Shown here one piece after another: positions 10,158-20,468 of a DNA stretch of 64,000 nucleotides; positions within the stretch are counted from its first letter, which is position 1, and every line of letters begins with the position of its first letter. This DNA comes from Symbiodinium natans (taxonomy: Eukaryota; Sar; Dinophyceae; Suessiales; Symbiodiniaceae), in contig CAJNDS010002279.1 in assembly GCA_905221605.1 (NCBI GenBank), forward strand, positions 129,001 to 193,000, written 5' to 3'. Both the position numbers and the translations under genes were made by a program. Below the pieces are notes generated by a model. The model was not told the origin of the DNA. It did no database searches and was given only the letters and a program-made list of their open reading frames with translations.

Positions 10158-10232
10158 CACCAACATGGTGCCTCGAGGCCACCCTGCAAGCAGGAGAACT
10201 GTGAATACAAGGAGACACCATGGGACGTTCGG
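10158..10232 (+). CDS. putative exon, Cys-containing, unrecognised
   Basis: 25 open codons ending ..PCKQENCEYKETPWDVR, followed by a G-homopolymer. Two cysteines are spaced by five residues; no known domain assigned. Confidence 0.28.
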
Positions 10233-10275
10233 GGGGGGGGGGGGGGGGAAACCCTACCTCCTGCACCTCGAATGT

Positions 10276-10343
10276 AGGTTTAGGGTTAGGGTTTAGGGTT
10301 TAGGGTTTAGGGTTTAGGGTTTAGGGTTTAGGGTTTAGGGTTG
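10276..10343. repeat. TTTAGGG array
   Basis: About nine units after an initial TTAGGG. Confidence 0.93.
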
Positions 10344-10704
10344 TCTAGTTCTGGAAGCCCCTATACTGTAGGGAGAATTTGAGGGTCTAAGGCTGTCTTA
10401 GTTGTGATTTGTGCTGAAGTTGTTGTTTGGTTGTTCGCCGACACTCTGTGTGGCCGAGTCGGCCCCAAATCCGAAGCCAAGACACGAAAAACAGCCCTGA
10501 AGCCTAAGACTTAAGGCCCTGAAAACCGCCGAATTCCCCCCCTGGACCCCTAAACCCCAAACCCATAAAAACCCTCAGACCCTCGGAGTGCGGTTTCGTG
10601 TGAGATTCGAAAAAAGCATGCCGAGGCACCCTGAACCCTGAATCCTCATCCATAGGGGCCAAAACAAACTAGGTTTAGGGTTTAGGGTTTAGGGTTTAGG
10701 GTGA

Positions 10705-10908
10705 GGACCCGGAGTAGGCCCTTATCCCCTTTTTGTCGGGCTTGGGTTCCGCCCCTTTAAACTAAAAAGGGTACCCTTTATTCCTAGGTTACTCTTGGGT
10801 CTAGAGGTGGGGTCTTGGGATATTTTGGACTTCCCCTTGTTGGGTTTAAGAGGATATTTAATGATTAGGAGAAGTTTTCAGAGGGTTTTAAGTAAGGGCC
10901 ATCCTACA
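10705..10908. mobile_element. two adjoining short elements (A-like half, then family B)
   Basis: 10705-10803 shares AAAAAGGGTACCCTTTATTCCTAGGTT with 15975-16062 and 31675-31750. It is followed at about 10800 by a diverged family B copy (GGTGGGGTCTTGGGATAT .. TTCAGAGGG .. GGGCCATCCTA). Confidence 0.55.
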
Positions 10909-11928
10909 AACCAACATAAACACAAGGATCCTACGATTGGGGTATCAGGGCCCCGATGATTCCAGAGAGCCACGTTGGCAGAATCCTTATGTTTGCGCGG
11001 TTTTTTTGGCGCCCCTCAATAGAAGAAACCAAGCCCTCCCGCCCACCCTAAACCCTAAAAACCCTAAAATCCCTCAAAACCCTTAAAGCTCAAAAACCCT
11101 TAATACCTTGAAAACCCTGCAATCCTAAAAACCCTAAAATCCCTGAAAGCCCCCAAAAAACCCTGAAAGCCCAAAAGCCCTAACATGAAACACCAAGCCT
11201 CAGGCCTACAAAAAAACCGAAACCCTGAAGCCCTCGACCTCCCCAAAACGATGCGGGATGTGTTGTTACCTCCCAAGTATAGCTGAAGGGTGTTTGTCAC
11301 TTTGGGTTTTGGATGGTCTTGCTCTGAGTTGGGGTTTGAAGGGTTTTCTGCATGCTTCTAGCGGGGATCCCCCCTTCCGCGGCGCAGGAGAAGCTATTTG
11401 GAGGTTGGCACATGTATGATGGCCGGTGTCTCAGTTTGGCGGCTGGTGGTGGGACTTCGGCAGTTTGTCGGCTTTGGACTATAAAACCTCAGACATTACC
11501 GTCAAGGTTTTTTTTGTGCCTAGCTGCCGACCTCACTCTAAGATTAGAGTAAGTCGCAGGAGCGCATGCTCTTGGAAAGGAGTCGCGGACCTTGTCCAGT
11601 TTGCTTTGCATGCTGTGCCCTTGAGGCCTTGCTTGGAGTGTGGTTTAGAGGTTTTAGGGCTTGTTGTGCCATTGCGAAGCCGAATCCTAGATGAAGTGGG
11701 CATCAAACCGTGATCAAAGCCGCTGAGTTTCAGACGCAGGAGGCTGCAGTGTTCAATCGCAAGACGTGTTGAGGTCGCTCCGTGGCATTTCCATTTGGCT
11801 ACGGGCTGACATACACGCTCCCTGGTGGCATTCATACCGCAGACTTCTTTTTGAGGCAGGAGCCATGTGGCCCCGGATACCGGAACCCTAAACCCTAAAC
11901 CCTTTCGGGGCACATGGTGTTTGCGTAG

Positions 11929-12147
11929 TCAAGCCACGTGGCCACGGCGAGTCCCGTTGACGGCCTTTAGGGTTTAGGGTTTAGGGTTTAGGGTTTTCAG
12001 TCTGCTCGACCCCTACGGTAGGACACTAACTTGGCCGAAAGCGATCCAGAATCAATCGCCTCTCTTCTTGGCAACCTGTTGGCAACGATGGAGAAGCTGA
12101 AGCCAGCAGCCAGTCAGCGAACCCCATCGGCATTTTTCAAAACCTGA
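11929..12147 (+). CDS. putative two-exon gene fragment, unrecognised
   Basis: Exon 11929-11958 (SSHVATASPV) joins exon 12022-12147 (DTNLAESDPESIASLLG.., TGA 12145-12147) in frame. The intron 11959-12021 has a GA donor, AG|G acceptor and target copies GACG/GACA, the rule seen in the bestrophin-like gene. At 63 bp the intron is short and mostly TTTAGGG array. It may continue to 12258 (CCTCAG|GATGAC). Product unknown; the helical, polar sequence gives no family. Confidence 0.4.
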
Positions 12148-12374
12148 ACAACACTTTTTGGGGGTTGAGGACACCACTTCTGAGTCCTCCTAAACCCTAA
12201 ACATCCCTAAACCCTAAACCCTAAACCCTAAACCCTAAACCCTTTTCTCAACCTCAGGATGACAAGCCGAGGTCAAGCCGAGAGAGCGGTTATTCCTCAA
12301 GGGCTTCCAGGGCTTGGGGTTTAGGGTTTAGGGTTCGGGGTTTAGGGTTTAGGGTTTAGGGTTTGGGGCCTAGG

Positions 12375-12560
12375 GGGCTTACTGGAAAGCTCTTTTGACT
12401 TAGCAAGTCTACCATGGTATCTCCTAGACTCTTAGACAGGGCCTCCTTTGTGTGCTTGCAAGCTCTGTTGACTTCGTCAGTCTACTTCGTATCCCCTAGA
12501 ACCCCTCTGATAATCCCCATAACCCACCCTTATTAACCCCACTTACTAGTTCCAGAGGGC
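12375..12560. mobile_element. short element, family G
   Basis: Starts TGGAAAGCTCTTTTGACTTAG and contains a second partial copy (CAAGCTCTGTTGACTTCGTC). Related sequences at 24660, 45935 (reverse) and 52898. Confidence 0.5.
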
Positions 12561-12563
12561 TTC

Positions 12564-12643
12564 CCTAAACCCTAACCCTAAACCCTAAACCCTAAACCCT
12601 AAACCCTAAACCCTAAACCCTAAACCCTAAACCCTAAACCCTA
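12564..12643. repeat. CCCTAAA array ending in CCCTAG
   Basis: Eleven units. The last unit is CCCTAGAG, giving an AG dinucleotide at the junction with the following open frame. Confidence 0.93.
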
Positions 12644-12645
12644 GA

Positions 12646-12738
12646 GTGTCTAGGAGTCCTGGCGTCAGAGACCCCGTACAAACCTCCCAAAGGAGCTTCC
12701 ACTACACACCCGGGGACATGCCCGGCCCCCGGGAAAGG
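12646..12738 (+). CDS. putative exon, unrecognised
   Basis: 31 open codons (VSRSPGVRDPVQTSQRSFHY..) capped by CCCTAAA on the left and TTTAGGG on the right. Polar, Arg/Ser/Pro-rich; no domain. Confidence 0.26.
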
Positions 12739-13002
12739 TTTGGGGTTTAGGGTTTAGGGTTTATGGTTTAGGAGAAGTTCTCAAGGGATTAAGGCTCGCA
12801 CCCCTTGAGGTTCCACCCCTAGAGGTTCCCCTTGATCTACTCAGAATATGGCCCTTATAATACCTTGAGGATCTTTAAGGAGGGTCACCAAAACCCAAAG
12901 GGTACAACTTTTAAGGGTCCAAAGTAAAGCACCTAGAAGTTCAGGGCTTTGGGGTTTTGGTAGGAGCCCACAAGAGTACCCACTGCAGTATAGGGTTTGC
13001 AA

Positions 13003-13069
13003 GTTTAGGGCTTAGGGTTTAGGGTTTAGGGTTTAGGGTTTGCAAGTTTAGGGTTTAGGGTTTAGGGTT
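13003..13069. repeat. TTTAGGG array interrupted by a flank duplication
   Basis: The 11-bp sequence GGGTTTGCAAG occurs at 12993-13003 and again at 13036-13046 with telomeric units between and after. Confidence 0.88.
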
Positions 13070-13174
13070 CGAGTCGTGTTTGGCTTCGAGGCGCAAGGGG
13101 GCATGGCTGGCTTCCGGGGGCTTCGGGGTCTTAAAGGGGACCTGGGCCCTCGATGGCTTCGTAAGAGCACGTGA
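13070..13174 (+). CDS. putative 3' exon, unrecognised
   Basis: 34 codons then TGA, RVVFGFEAQGGMAGFRGLRG... A second frame is open longer here (13080-13424) but reads like translated repeat at its end, so I prefer the GC3-rich frame. Weak call. Confidence 0.25.
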   Translation, partial: RVVFGFEAQGGMAGFRGLRGLKGDLGPRWLRKST

Positions 13175-13562
13175 GCGCTTGGGTTGCCGGTGGAATGACC
13201 TCCTCCTGAATCCTCAGCCTAAACCCGAAACTCTTGCAACGTCCCCAAAACCCTGCAAACCTCCAAAACCCTGCACACCCTCAACCCCACATATTCAGCC
13301 CTCTAGACCCCAACTCCCGAGTGGAATAGGCGTCTTGCTGAAGTCGAAGGAAGGCTGGGGAATCTTTAAGGCGCAAGCTACGCCAAACTCCCAAACCTGG
13401 GGCAAGATGGGGTTTACATTTTGAATTGAGGGTTTAAGGGTCTGTGTTCAAAATGGGTTTAGGGCTCGGGGTTCAGGATTGTAGGAGTCTATCGGACCCT
13501 GCTTTAGGGAGACTTAGGGAGGCTCTCGCCTTCGTAAGCCGCTTATGAACTCTGGTATTCAT

Positions 13563-13720
13563 TTTGTTCAGCTAAACCCAAAACCCTAAACCCTAGCCCT
13601 AAACCCTCAACTTGTTCAGCTAATGCCTAAACCCTCAACTTGTTCAGCTAGTTCCTAAACCCTAAGCCCTAGCCCTAAACCCTAAACCCTATTAACACTA
13701 AACCCTATAACCCCTAAACC
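13563..13720. repeat. degenerate CCCTAAA arrays separated by TTGTTCAGCTA copies
   Basis: TTGTTCAGCTA appears three times (about 13564, 13611 and 13641) with CCCTAAA/CCCTCAAC stretches between: a direct repeat flanking telomeric sequence. Confidence 0.85.
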
Positions 13721-13745
13721 AGAAGCGCTATAGGCCCCTGAACTG

Positions 13746-13826
13746 AAGGTCCGACGCTTCGGAGAGCGCGTCGCGGACGCTGAGCGTTCGAGTCGAGAAC
13801 GCCGGTCCTTCCCAGTCTTGCGTTCG
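13746..13826 (+). CDS. putative exon, Arg-rich, unrecognised
   Basis: 27 open codons, KVRRFGERVADAERSSRERR.., highly basic and very GC-rich, between CCCTAAA (left) and TTTAGGG (right). Confidence 0.27.
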
Positions 13827-13869
13827 GTAGTTGTAGGGTTTAGGGTTGAGGGTTGAGGGTTGAGGGTTA

Positions 13870-14940
13870 GACGATCGTTTCCCTATAGGGTTTGTAGGGT
13901 TCAGGCTTGAAGGTTCTACAGAAACTTAAGGGAAGTCTCTAGCATACTGAGTGTGCGGGACCCACAGACCCCCGCAAAAAAAACCCTAGTTTGAGACTTT
14001 TGTATTTTCGTGGTGTTGACGGGTTTTGGGAAGTCGCGTTTGATCCTTCAGCTTTTGGCGTCCCTGCTGTGAATGACATTTTGCATGTTTAATAAGGGTA
14101 CTGAAGCTTCTTTACAGAATAGAATTTGATTTTTACTACTATCCCAGCAATGAACTAGTGTTGGTCAGTTGAATTATGGGGTACGGCGCTTTCTCTGCCA
14201 CAGTAGATCGAAATAGAAGCAGTGATCGGGTGCTGGCTCCTGGAGAACAAGTCCCAAGCAGAAAGCATGACTGGGTTCATCGTGGGCAATTTTGCAATTG
14301 TTGCACCACATGTGGTCTCTTGAAGTGTTGTACATAGCACCTAATTCCCCAATTCCCTACTCAAAACCAATATGTTCAGGGTCGCAGGTGTCTATCTGAA
14401 GGCCCCAAGGCTCACGGCCTCAGGTGGTTTCCCGGGCAGCAGACGGGACCGGAACGGACATGCTTTGCTTATGGCTTATTACCCTGCAAGCTCTAAACTG
14501 CCATTCTCTAGTCGGGCCGCTCCAGGAACCTGTAAATGAGGCGCGGTCAAAATCACCGCTTCCTTATTTAGTAGAGGGGGTAGTTGTTGCAGCAAAACGC
14601 CGAGGATCGATAGGGGACACACTAAAATAATAGGGTTATTTGATACGATAGGTTAAAACTCCGGTAGGTGAAAACATGGAAAACGATAGAAATGCAAAAC
14701 CAAACAAGGCTTAAACAAGTGATTTTGACGCCGACTCAAATAACTTTGACCTTTTTAAAGAGAGACTGTTTCACATTCTTCTGTAGTGGTAACATGAATA
14801 AACGCTTTCTATACATTAGGAAAGGCTAAGGCGGAAAAGGCTCACTATCGACAGAGTAGCAGCGGCGGTCCTTCTACCCCTTTTTTCGAGTTCTGGGTTT
14901 ATGAAACATAGGACGAAACCAACATCAAGAAAGGCTACCC
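13870..14940. other. about 1 kb with few telomeric units and no recognised gene
   Basis: Base composition is closer to 45-50 percent GC. Short frames exist on both strands (14155-14340 minus, 14424-14630 plus) but none looks better than chance. Confidence 0.45.
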
Positions 14941-14947
14941 AACCCAT

Positions 14948-15151
14948 GTGGGCGATGGGCTACCGAGGGGCTTACTCCGGAGTGCCTCTTCGCAAGCCCT
15001 TGCCTCTCAGGTGGGCCGAGCGCCGGGCACCGACATCGTGCAGCTGTACATAAGCGCTTCTGGCGAGTTTATGATCAAGCATACTTCCGTGCATGAGGCT
15101 TTCGACCCCTCCCCCAACCCCTGGCGCACACAAAAGCAATCAAATCTCTAA
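14948..15151 (+). CDS. hypothetical small ORF or exon
   Basis: A 67-codon frame ending TAA, with a segment TDIVQLYISASGEFMIKHTS that reads like structured protein. An ATG lies near 14948 but a splice entry is equally possible. No family recognised. Confidence 0.33.
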   Translation: MGDGLPRGLLRSASSQALASQVGRAPGTDIVQLYISASGEFMIKHTSVHEAFDPSPNPWRTQKQSNL

Positions 15152-15472
15152 ATTCACCTCGACACCTACGGGATGGCTACATATACATGTATACAAAAAA
15201 CCATGGCGAGTCTTTTCCCCTTTTCAAGGTGCCAGGGCAACTCTAGATACAGGGTTTAGGGTTTAGGGTTTGGGGTTTAGGGTTTAGGGTTTAGGACAGG
15301 CCCAGGCCTTCGACTTCAAGGTTTGCGACTTTACTTGACGGAGGGTTCTAACGCTTGCTTTGTGGGTCTGCGTGTTTGTTCCTAGATACCTTGAGGGAAG
15401 CCGGAAACCCGGATAGACCCTTACGCTGCAACCTTTTGTTCAACAAAGACGTAAACCTTGAACATGGAATCC

Positions 15473-15599
15473 GCACCCGAAACCTGAGAATGAGCCCAAG
15501 CAGCCCTAGAGGGAGGGCCCGTAGCTGAAGGGGGGCCCTTCAGCTACGGGCGGGCCCCCCCTCTAGGGCTGCTTGGGCTCATTCTCAGGTTTCGGGTGC
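15473..15599. repeat. 127-bp near-perfect hairpin (fold-back)
   Basis: The left arm GCACCCGAAACCTGAGAATG.. (15473-15535) is matched by the right arm ending ..CATTCTCAGGTTTCGGGTGC. Arms of about 60 bp are separated by only a few G and differ by a small GC-rich indel. Nothing similar occurs elsewhere in the window. Confidence 0.92.
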
Positions 15600-15754
15600 C
15601 ATGCGTAGAGTCTGGCATTCGGCAAACCCTAAACCCCAGACTCTTACATGCTTTTCCCCCTACTTTGGACAGGACTGGGTGACACCTCAGTCCCAGCCAA
15701 GACTCTCCACAGCGCCCAGCCATAAAAACCTCAACTTGGAGACCCCTATAGACC

Positions 15755-15822
15755 CTAGACCCTAGACCCTAAACCCTAAACCCTAAACCCTAAACCCTAA
15801 ACCCTAAACCCTAAACCCTCCA
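15755..15822. repeat. CCCTAGA/CCCTAAA array
   Basis: Begins with CCCTAGA units then about eight CCCTAAA units. Confidence 0.9.
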
Positions 15823-15866
15823 ACTTGCCGAAGCCATTCTTCTACAACAAAGGACCCCCTTAAGTA

Positions 15867-15959
15867 GAGGGCGAAGGCCCCTGGACGCCCGAGAAGTTGA
15901 GCAAAGACTCGAAATCGTTCACCTCAAGCCCAGAAACTGAACAGCACATGGTCACTTCT
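15867..15959 (+). CDS. putative exon, unrecognised
   Basis: 31 open codons, EGEGPWTPEKLSKDSKSF.., hydrophilic. Upstream lies an array, downstream the A-like element at about 15975. Confidence 0.26.
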
Positions 15960-16346
15960 CTATTCTCCTTTTTTCCTTTCTTTAGGGTTGGGGTTCCCTT
16001 ATAATCCCCTTAGAACCAAAAAGGGCACCCTTTTTATTCCTAGGTTACTCCCGGGTCTAGTATATCATGGGCCCTTTTTGGGGATGCGATTCTGGGGGCC
16101 GCCCCCTAAGTATCAAAGGGTGTGCAAAAGGGGGATCATAATGGTGAGAAGTGACCGCATCCCTTTGCCTCCCCAAAACTCTGAGCCCTGCACTTCCGAA
16201 GCCCGGAGCAACCCTGCACCTCCAAGCTCTCTTGAACAACAACCCCAACACAAGATTCATGTCTGTATGGAAGCCCCAAACCCTAAACCCTAAACCCTAA
16301 ACCCTAAACCCTAAACCCCAAACCCTAAACCCTGAACCCTGAACTG

Positions 16347-16493
16347 AACTACAAGAAAGACCCCATGGTCATAGAGTTGAAGTTGGTCCGACAAGAAGTG
16401 GCCATGGCCTCCCTCGCCCCTTCCCCCGTGGCGCCGCGCGCCACCGTTGCTGCTCGCACGGCGCCGTGGCCCTGTAGGTGCCCCCGAAACGCG
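16347..16493 (+). CDS. putative exon, unrecognised
   Basis: 49 open codons, NYKKDPMVIELKLVRQEVAM.. then Ala/Pro/Arg-rich, with strong GC in third positions. A CCCTAAA array is on the left and TTTAGGG on the right. Confidence 0.35.
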
Positions 16494-16900
16494 GTTTGGG
16501 GTTTAGGGTTTAGGGTTTAGGGTTAGGGTTTAGGGTTTAGGGTTTGGGGTTTAGGGTTCTCAGGGTAGAGCGAAAGCCCTAAAACCTATAGACTTGTACC
16601 TGAATACCTTAGGTGCGGGCCCACAACAACCCGTAAAGCGAAGGCATGGGTTCTTGGTCTTCTGAGGGGTTCGAGGATCCCTTTTTGCTTCTGTTGCTTT
16701 AGGCGATTAGTTTGTTTTGTTGCGAAGGTTTTCTTTGGTGGGGGGGGGGAGAACTAACTAACACCCTAAACCCTAAACTAGGGATCCATGCTGCAGGTAT
16801 ACCGTAAGCCTTAAAATTATCGGGTCCTGAAGGGACTGGGGGGTATTCGGGGACCTTAGGCTACATACCCCCCTTTAACCTCCCTCCCTTAGGACTCTAT

Positions 16901-17007
16901 CTAGGATGCCCAGTAGTACCCTTATTCCCTTTTTGGGGGGTCTAGGTTCCCTTATAAACCCCTTTAAGCAAAAAAGGGCACCCTTTTTAAGCCTAGGTGC
17001 AGCCTAG
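16901..17007. mobile_element. family A element with CTAT target duplication
   Basis: A 107-bp copy with the same ends as the bestrophin intron 2 element (CTAGGATGCCCAGTAGTACCC .. GCAGCCTAG), flanked by exact CTAT copies (16897-16900, 17008-17011). The duplication does not start with G, so this copy may not be spliced as an intron. Confidence 0.78.
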
Positions 17008-17278
17008 CTATAATCGTTCTAAGGGTTAAGGCGAAGTTTCCAAAGTGTTGGATTCGCCTCCTTTCGTGGGGGGTGTATACCAAGAAAAGTGCCCCTTTCA
17101 TATTTTTTGGGGCGACGGGTGCCTTAGTTGGGGTCTTGAAGGTTTTTCAGGGTACTTCGGGGGGTGGTTTAGCAGATGATGTCACGCAACTCTGCAACGC
17201 CAATCTTGCACACCTATCCCGACCCTAGCCCCATAAACCCCTCAGCCCTTAAAACCTCAATAGCAGAACATGCAGGCC

Positions 17279-17431
17279 ACTTACGAGTTGTCGGGGCCGC
17301 GCGGCTCTGCTGACGGCAGCTGCGTTTCAGGCCGTACACCGAGTTGTCGTGAAGAATTGTCTGCTTTGCCAGGAAGCATTGCGGGCCATATGTATGGTAC
17401 GTTGCTGTCTGGAATTGCGGCACTGGCCCCT
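17279..17431 (+). CDS. putative exon, frame uncertain
   Basis: 51 open codons ending ..SIAGHMYGTLLSGIAALAP, a hydrophobic tail. A second plus frame and a minus frame are also open, so coding is suspected but the frame is not settled. Confidence 0.25.
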
Positions 17432-17635
17432 AGACCCTATAGACCCTAAACATAGCATTCCTCGGTCGGTGAAGGCAGACTGAGTGTTCGCACTCTGTCA
17501 CTGCTCCTATGCATCTGACTTGTGACATGTGTGTCAGAGGTTGCCCACGGCAGATGCTGTAGTTGCTGCTGGGCTTGCAAGAGTCGGGTAAGAAAGCCAG
17601 CCATCGGACAAGTTTGGGGTGTGCACATACTAGTG

Positions 17636-17735
17636 TGTATACATATATATATATATATGTATGTATAAATAAATAAATAGATAAATATAAATATAAACAA
17701 ATAAAAAAAATATATATATATATATATATATATAT
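17636..17735. repeat. AT microsatellite
   Basis: TA dinucleotide runs around a TAAATAAATA core. The long minus-strand frame through it (poly Tyr-Ile) is a low-complexity artefact. Confidence 0.95.
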
Positions 17736-17981
17736 GCACTTGTTGAATGCGAATACTTCTGCATGCAGAACTCATGCTTGTTGCTTCTATGTTTTCGCTG
17801 TGGCCCTACCAGGAAATCTCATGCGACCGACGAGAGTGCAACATACACACAGCCGGAGGAGCAAAACCCTAACCCAAAACCCTAAACCCTAAACTGTCGG
17901 AAGCCCCTATATCGCCCTGCGATGCGGATTCGCCCCAGCTTTGCAGGATGGAGAAGAAGACCCTAAACCCTGAACAACTCT

Positions 17982-18133
17982 TGGCCTAAACCCTAAACCA
18001 TAAACTCTAAACCCTCAACCCTCAACCCTCAACCCTAAACCCTAAACCCTAAACCCTAAACCCTAAACCCTAAACCCTAAACCCTAAACCCTAAACCCTA
18101 AACCCTAAACCCTAACCCTAAACCCTAAACAAC
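17982..18133. repeat. CCCTAAA array with CCCTCAA units
   Basis: Twenty or so units; three CCCTCAA near the left. Confidence 0.94.
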
Positions 18134-18227
18134 TCTGCCTTGTGCCCTCCCAGGCCGATGGCGCGAGGGCTCCGGACGCGCAGCCGCACGCCGCACACGT
18201 GCTGTGCCCCTGACGCGGGTGCCGCGT

Positions 18228-18362
18228 TTAGGGTTTAGGGTTTAGGGTTTAGGGTTTAGGGTTTAGGGTTTAGGGTTTAGGGTTTAGGGTTGGGGTTTAG
18301 GGTTCAGGGTTTAGGGTTTCGGGTTTCGGGTTTCGGGTTTTAGGGTTTTAGGGTTTAGGGCG
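18228..18362. repeat. TTTAGGG array with TTTCGGG block
   Basis: Nine TTTAGGG units, a short mixed stretch, three TTTCGGG units, then TTTTAGGG. Confidence 0.93.
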
Positions 18363-18631
18363 TTGATAGGCTTTTGCCCTTTTCTATACCTCAGCCTGAA
18401 GAGCACTTTAGGGTTTAGGGTTTTGGGTTTTGGGTTTCGGGTGAAGAGATTCGCACTAGGCACTGCTCAGTTGCTTTGTGAGCAGGAGGTCCGACACCCA
18501 AAGCCATAAACTCGTTTGCATGAACGGAAGGGAGACCGGTTCGACAAAGGTGGGGCTGACTTGTCCCAGACCCTCAAGCACGGCCAAAGCCCAGAATTCT
18601 GTCTGAAATGCTGAAATGCCCTAAACGCTCC

Positions 18632-18757
18632 ACTAAACCCTAAACCCTACACTTTAAACCCTAAACCCGAAACCCGAAACCGCCTAAACCCTAAACCCTA
18701 AACCCTAAACCCTAAACCCTAAACCCTAAACCCTAAACCCTAAACCCTAAACCCTAG
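18632..18757. repeat. CCCTAAA array ending in CCCTAG
   Basis: The main block is about 12 perfect units. Its last unit gives CCCTAG directly before the open frame at 18759, a possible acceptor. Confidence 0.93.
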
Positions 18758-18758
18758 C

Positions 18759-18863
18759 CACGATTTTGCGGTGCCTTTGAAGGTGGCTGCGAGCGACTCA
18801 GAGACACCGGCGGCGAGCTGGCGCCTTGCCAGACTTTGGCCTCAAGATGCTGAAGTTGAACCC
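18759..18863 (+). CDS. putative exon, unrecognised
   Basis: 35 open codons, HDFAVPLKVAASDSETPAAS.., entering from CCCTAG and running to a second CCCTAAA array. GC-rich third positions support coding; product unknown. Confidence 0.35.
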
Positions 18864-18944
18864 TAAACCCTAAACCCCAAACCCTAAACCCAAAACCCTC
18901 AAGAATCCCTTCCTTACGTCCGCCCGCCCCCAGACCTGGAGCAG

Positions 18945-19045
18945 CTGATTGAGTAATTCCACTTTACACGTTGACGGACAATAAACCCCCCTTATAGAAC
19001 TGAAAGTGACATCTTTTTGGGGGCTTCTGAACTCAGCAACTAGCC
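18945..19045. mobile_element. short element, family K
   Basis: Shares GAACTGAAAGTG.. ACTTTTTGG.. GGCTT.. GAACTCAG with 47258-47362; aligned by eye only. Confidence 0.5.
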
Positions 19046-19127
19046 CTCGAACCTTGAACAAACAATCAAAGAACAAGCCTCTAAGTCCTCGAAAGCCAAG
19101 CCCTCTAAACCCTCCTTCCTGCATCTT

Positions 19128-19424
19128 GTGAGCTCCTTAGCAGCTCAGCCCTTCGACCCTCCCGATCCCAAAGCCAAGTACATATATATATATATATACT
19201 ATGTGTTGATATTTCTATGTATGTATATATATGTATATATATATATGTATGTAAGCCCTGCAACCGTATGTGTGTATATATATATATATCTCTATGTATG
19301 TAAGCCCGGCAACCTTCGAGTCCAAAGGTACAGAGGCTGCTCTGCCCTCACGGACCCCGACGCCGCGATGGCCGAGGCACTGGCGGAGTGGCGCTGCGCC
19401 TTTGGCAAGGACGACTGCGTTTAG
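19128..19424 (+). CDS. putative exons around an AT microsatellite, unrecognised
   Basis: The left part (about 19128-19178, ..AAQPFDPPDPKAK) and right part (about 19325-19421, ..ALTDPDAAMAEALAEWRCAF) are GC-rich and read in one frame to TAG 19422-19424. The TA/ATGT microsatellite between them (19180-19300) is probably intronic, although the frame stays open across it. Product unknown. Confidence 0.35.
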   Translation: MSSLAAQPFDPPDPKAKYIYIYIYYVLIFLCMYIYVYIYMYVSPATVCVYIYIYLYVCKPGNLRVQRYRGCSALTDPDAAMAEALAEWRCAFGKDDCV

Positions 19425-19758
19425 GGTTTAGGGTTTGGGGTTTGGGGTTTTTGGGGTTTGGGGTTTTTGGGGTTTGGGGTTTAGGGCCTAGGGTTTAGGG
19501 TTCAGGGCCTTTAGGGCTTTTAGGGCTTATAGGAGTTTGGGTTTAGGGCTTGGGGCTTATAGGGGTTCGGGTTTAGGGCTTAGGGTTTATGGTTTAGGGT
19601 CCAGGGTTTTTGGCTTTAAGAGGTTAGGGTTTAGGGCTTAGGGTCAAGGGCTAAGGGCTTATAGGGGTTAGGGTTTAGGGCTTAGGGCTTATCGGGTTCA
19701 GGGTTTAGGGTTTAGGGTTTAGGGTTTAGGGTTTAGGGTTTAGGGTTTAGGGTTTAGG
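19425..19758. repeat. degenerate TTTAGGG tract
   Basis: 330 bp of mixed TTTAGGG, TTTGGGG, CTTATAGGGGTT and similar units, ending in nine clean TTTAGGG units. Confidence 0.9.
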
Positions 19759-19887
19759 GATGGTCTGAGTCTGGGAACACAAATGGCTGAGGAAGGATTC
19801 GGGGTTCAGGGCAACTTGGGGTCTGCCACCAGGCGCTTGACAGAGCCCTGGCGCGCAAAAAGGGCAACTTTGGGTTCATTGGTTGGG
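19759..19887 (+). CDS. putative exon, unrecognised
   Basis: 43 open codons, DGLSLGTQMAEEGFGVQG.. then basic, bounded by TTTAGGG arrays on both sides. Confidence 0.33.
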
Positions 19888-20042
19888 TTTAGTGTTTAGG
19901 GTTTAGAGTTTAGAGTTTAGGGTTTATAGGGTTTCGGGTTTAGGGTTTAGGGTTTTAGAATGCTTCTTCTTTTCGGGGTTGTCTTTGTTCTTCAGGGTTG
20001 GCTGTCTTGCCTTGGGGACCACATGAACCCCTAACCCCCTAA

Positions 20043-20147
20043 AGCAACCGCCTCTCGGGGGCTTGCCCCCTGGAAACACGTTGCGAGCCTCCCGGGCACC
20101 TCTGTGGAGCCTCCCTCAAGCACAGCTCTGAAACCGTCAACTTAGAC
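20043..20147 (+). CDS. putative exon, Cys-containing, unrecognised
   Basis: 35 open codons, SNRLSGACPLETRCEPPGHL.., with three cysteines. It lies just before the family F element at 20179. Confidence 0.3.
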
Positions 20148-20178
20148 CCTAAAATTGAGGTCATACTCCCTATAGTTC

Positions 20179-20287
20179 CCCTAAGGGTCCATGTACCCAA
20201 ATAGGGAATACTTGGGCCTAGAGTACTTCTTATCTAAGGTCTTTGGGGCCCAAGTAGAGAACAATAAGGTACATGGACCCTTAGGGT
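20179..20287. mobile_element. palindromic short element, family F
   Basis: Ends CCCTAAGGGTCCATGTACC and GGTACATGGACCCTTAGGG are inverted copies. The inner TACTTGGGCC and GGCCCAAGTA are also mirrored. A second copy follows at 20469. Confidence 0.7.
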
Positions 20288-20468
20288 TCTATATTCCCTG
20301 TGAAGGTGTGTGAACCATCAACCCCTTTGAATATAATTAAGGTACATGTGGTCCCCAAGGTGTTCCATGTTCAATCACAGCCACGTCTTTGTACGGTCGC
20401 CTCGGGGGTCTGCCTTTCTAAAAGTTGGGCTCTGCCCGCGGTGAAAGGTAGCTTTGAAAAGATGAGAA

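Noticed and set aside
17446-17775. 109-codon minus ORF with poly Tyr-Ile
   Set aside because: It runs through the TA microsatellite.
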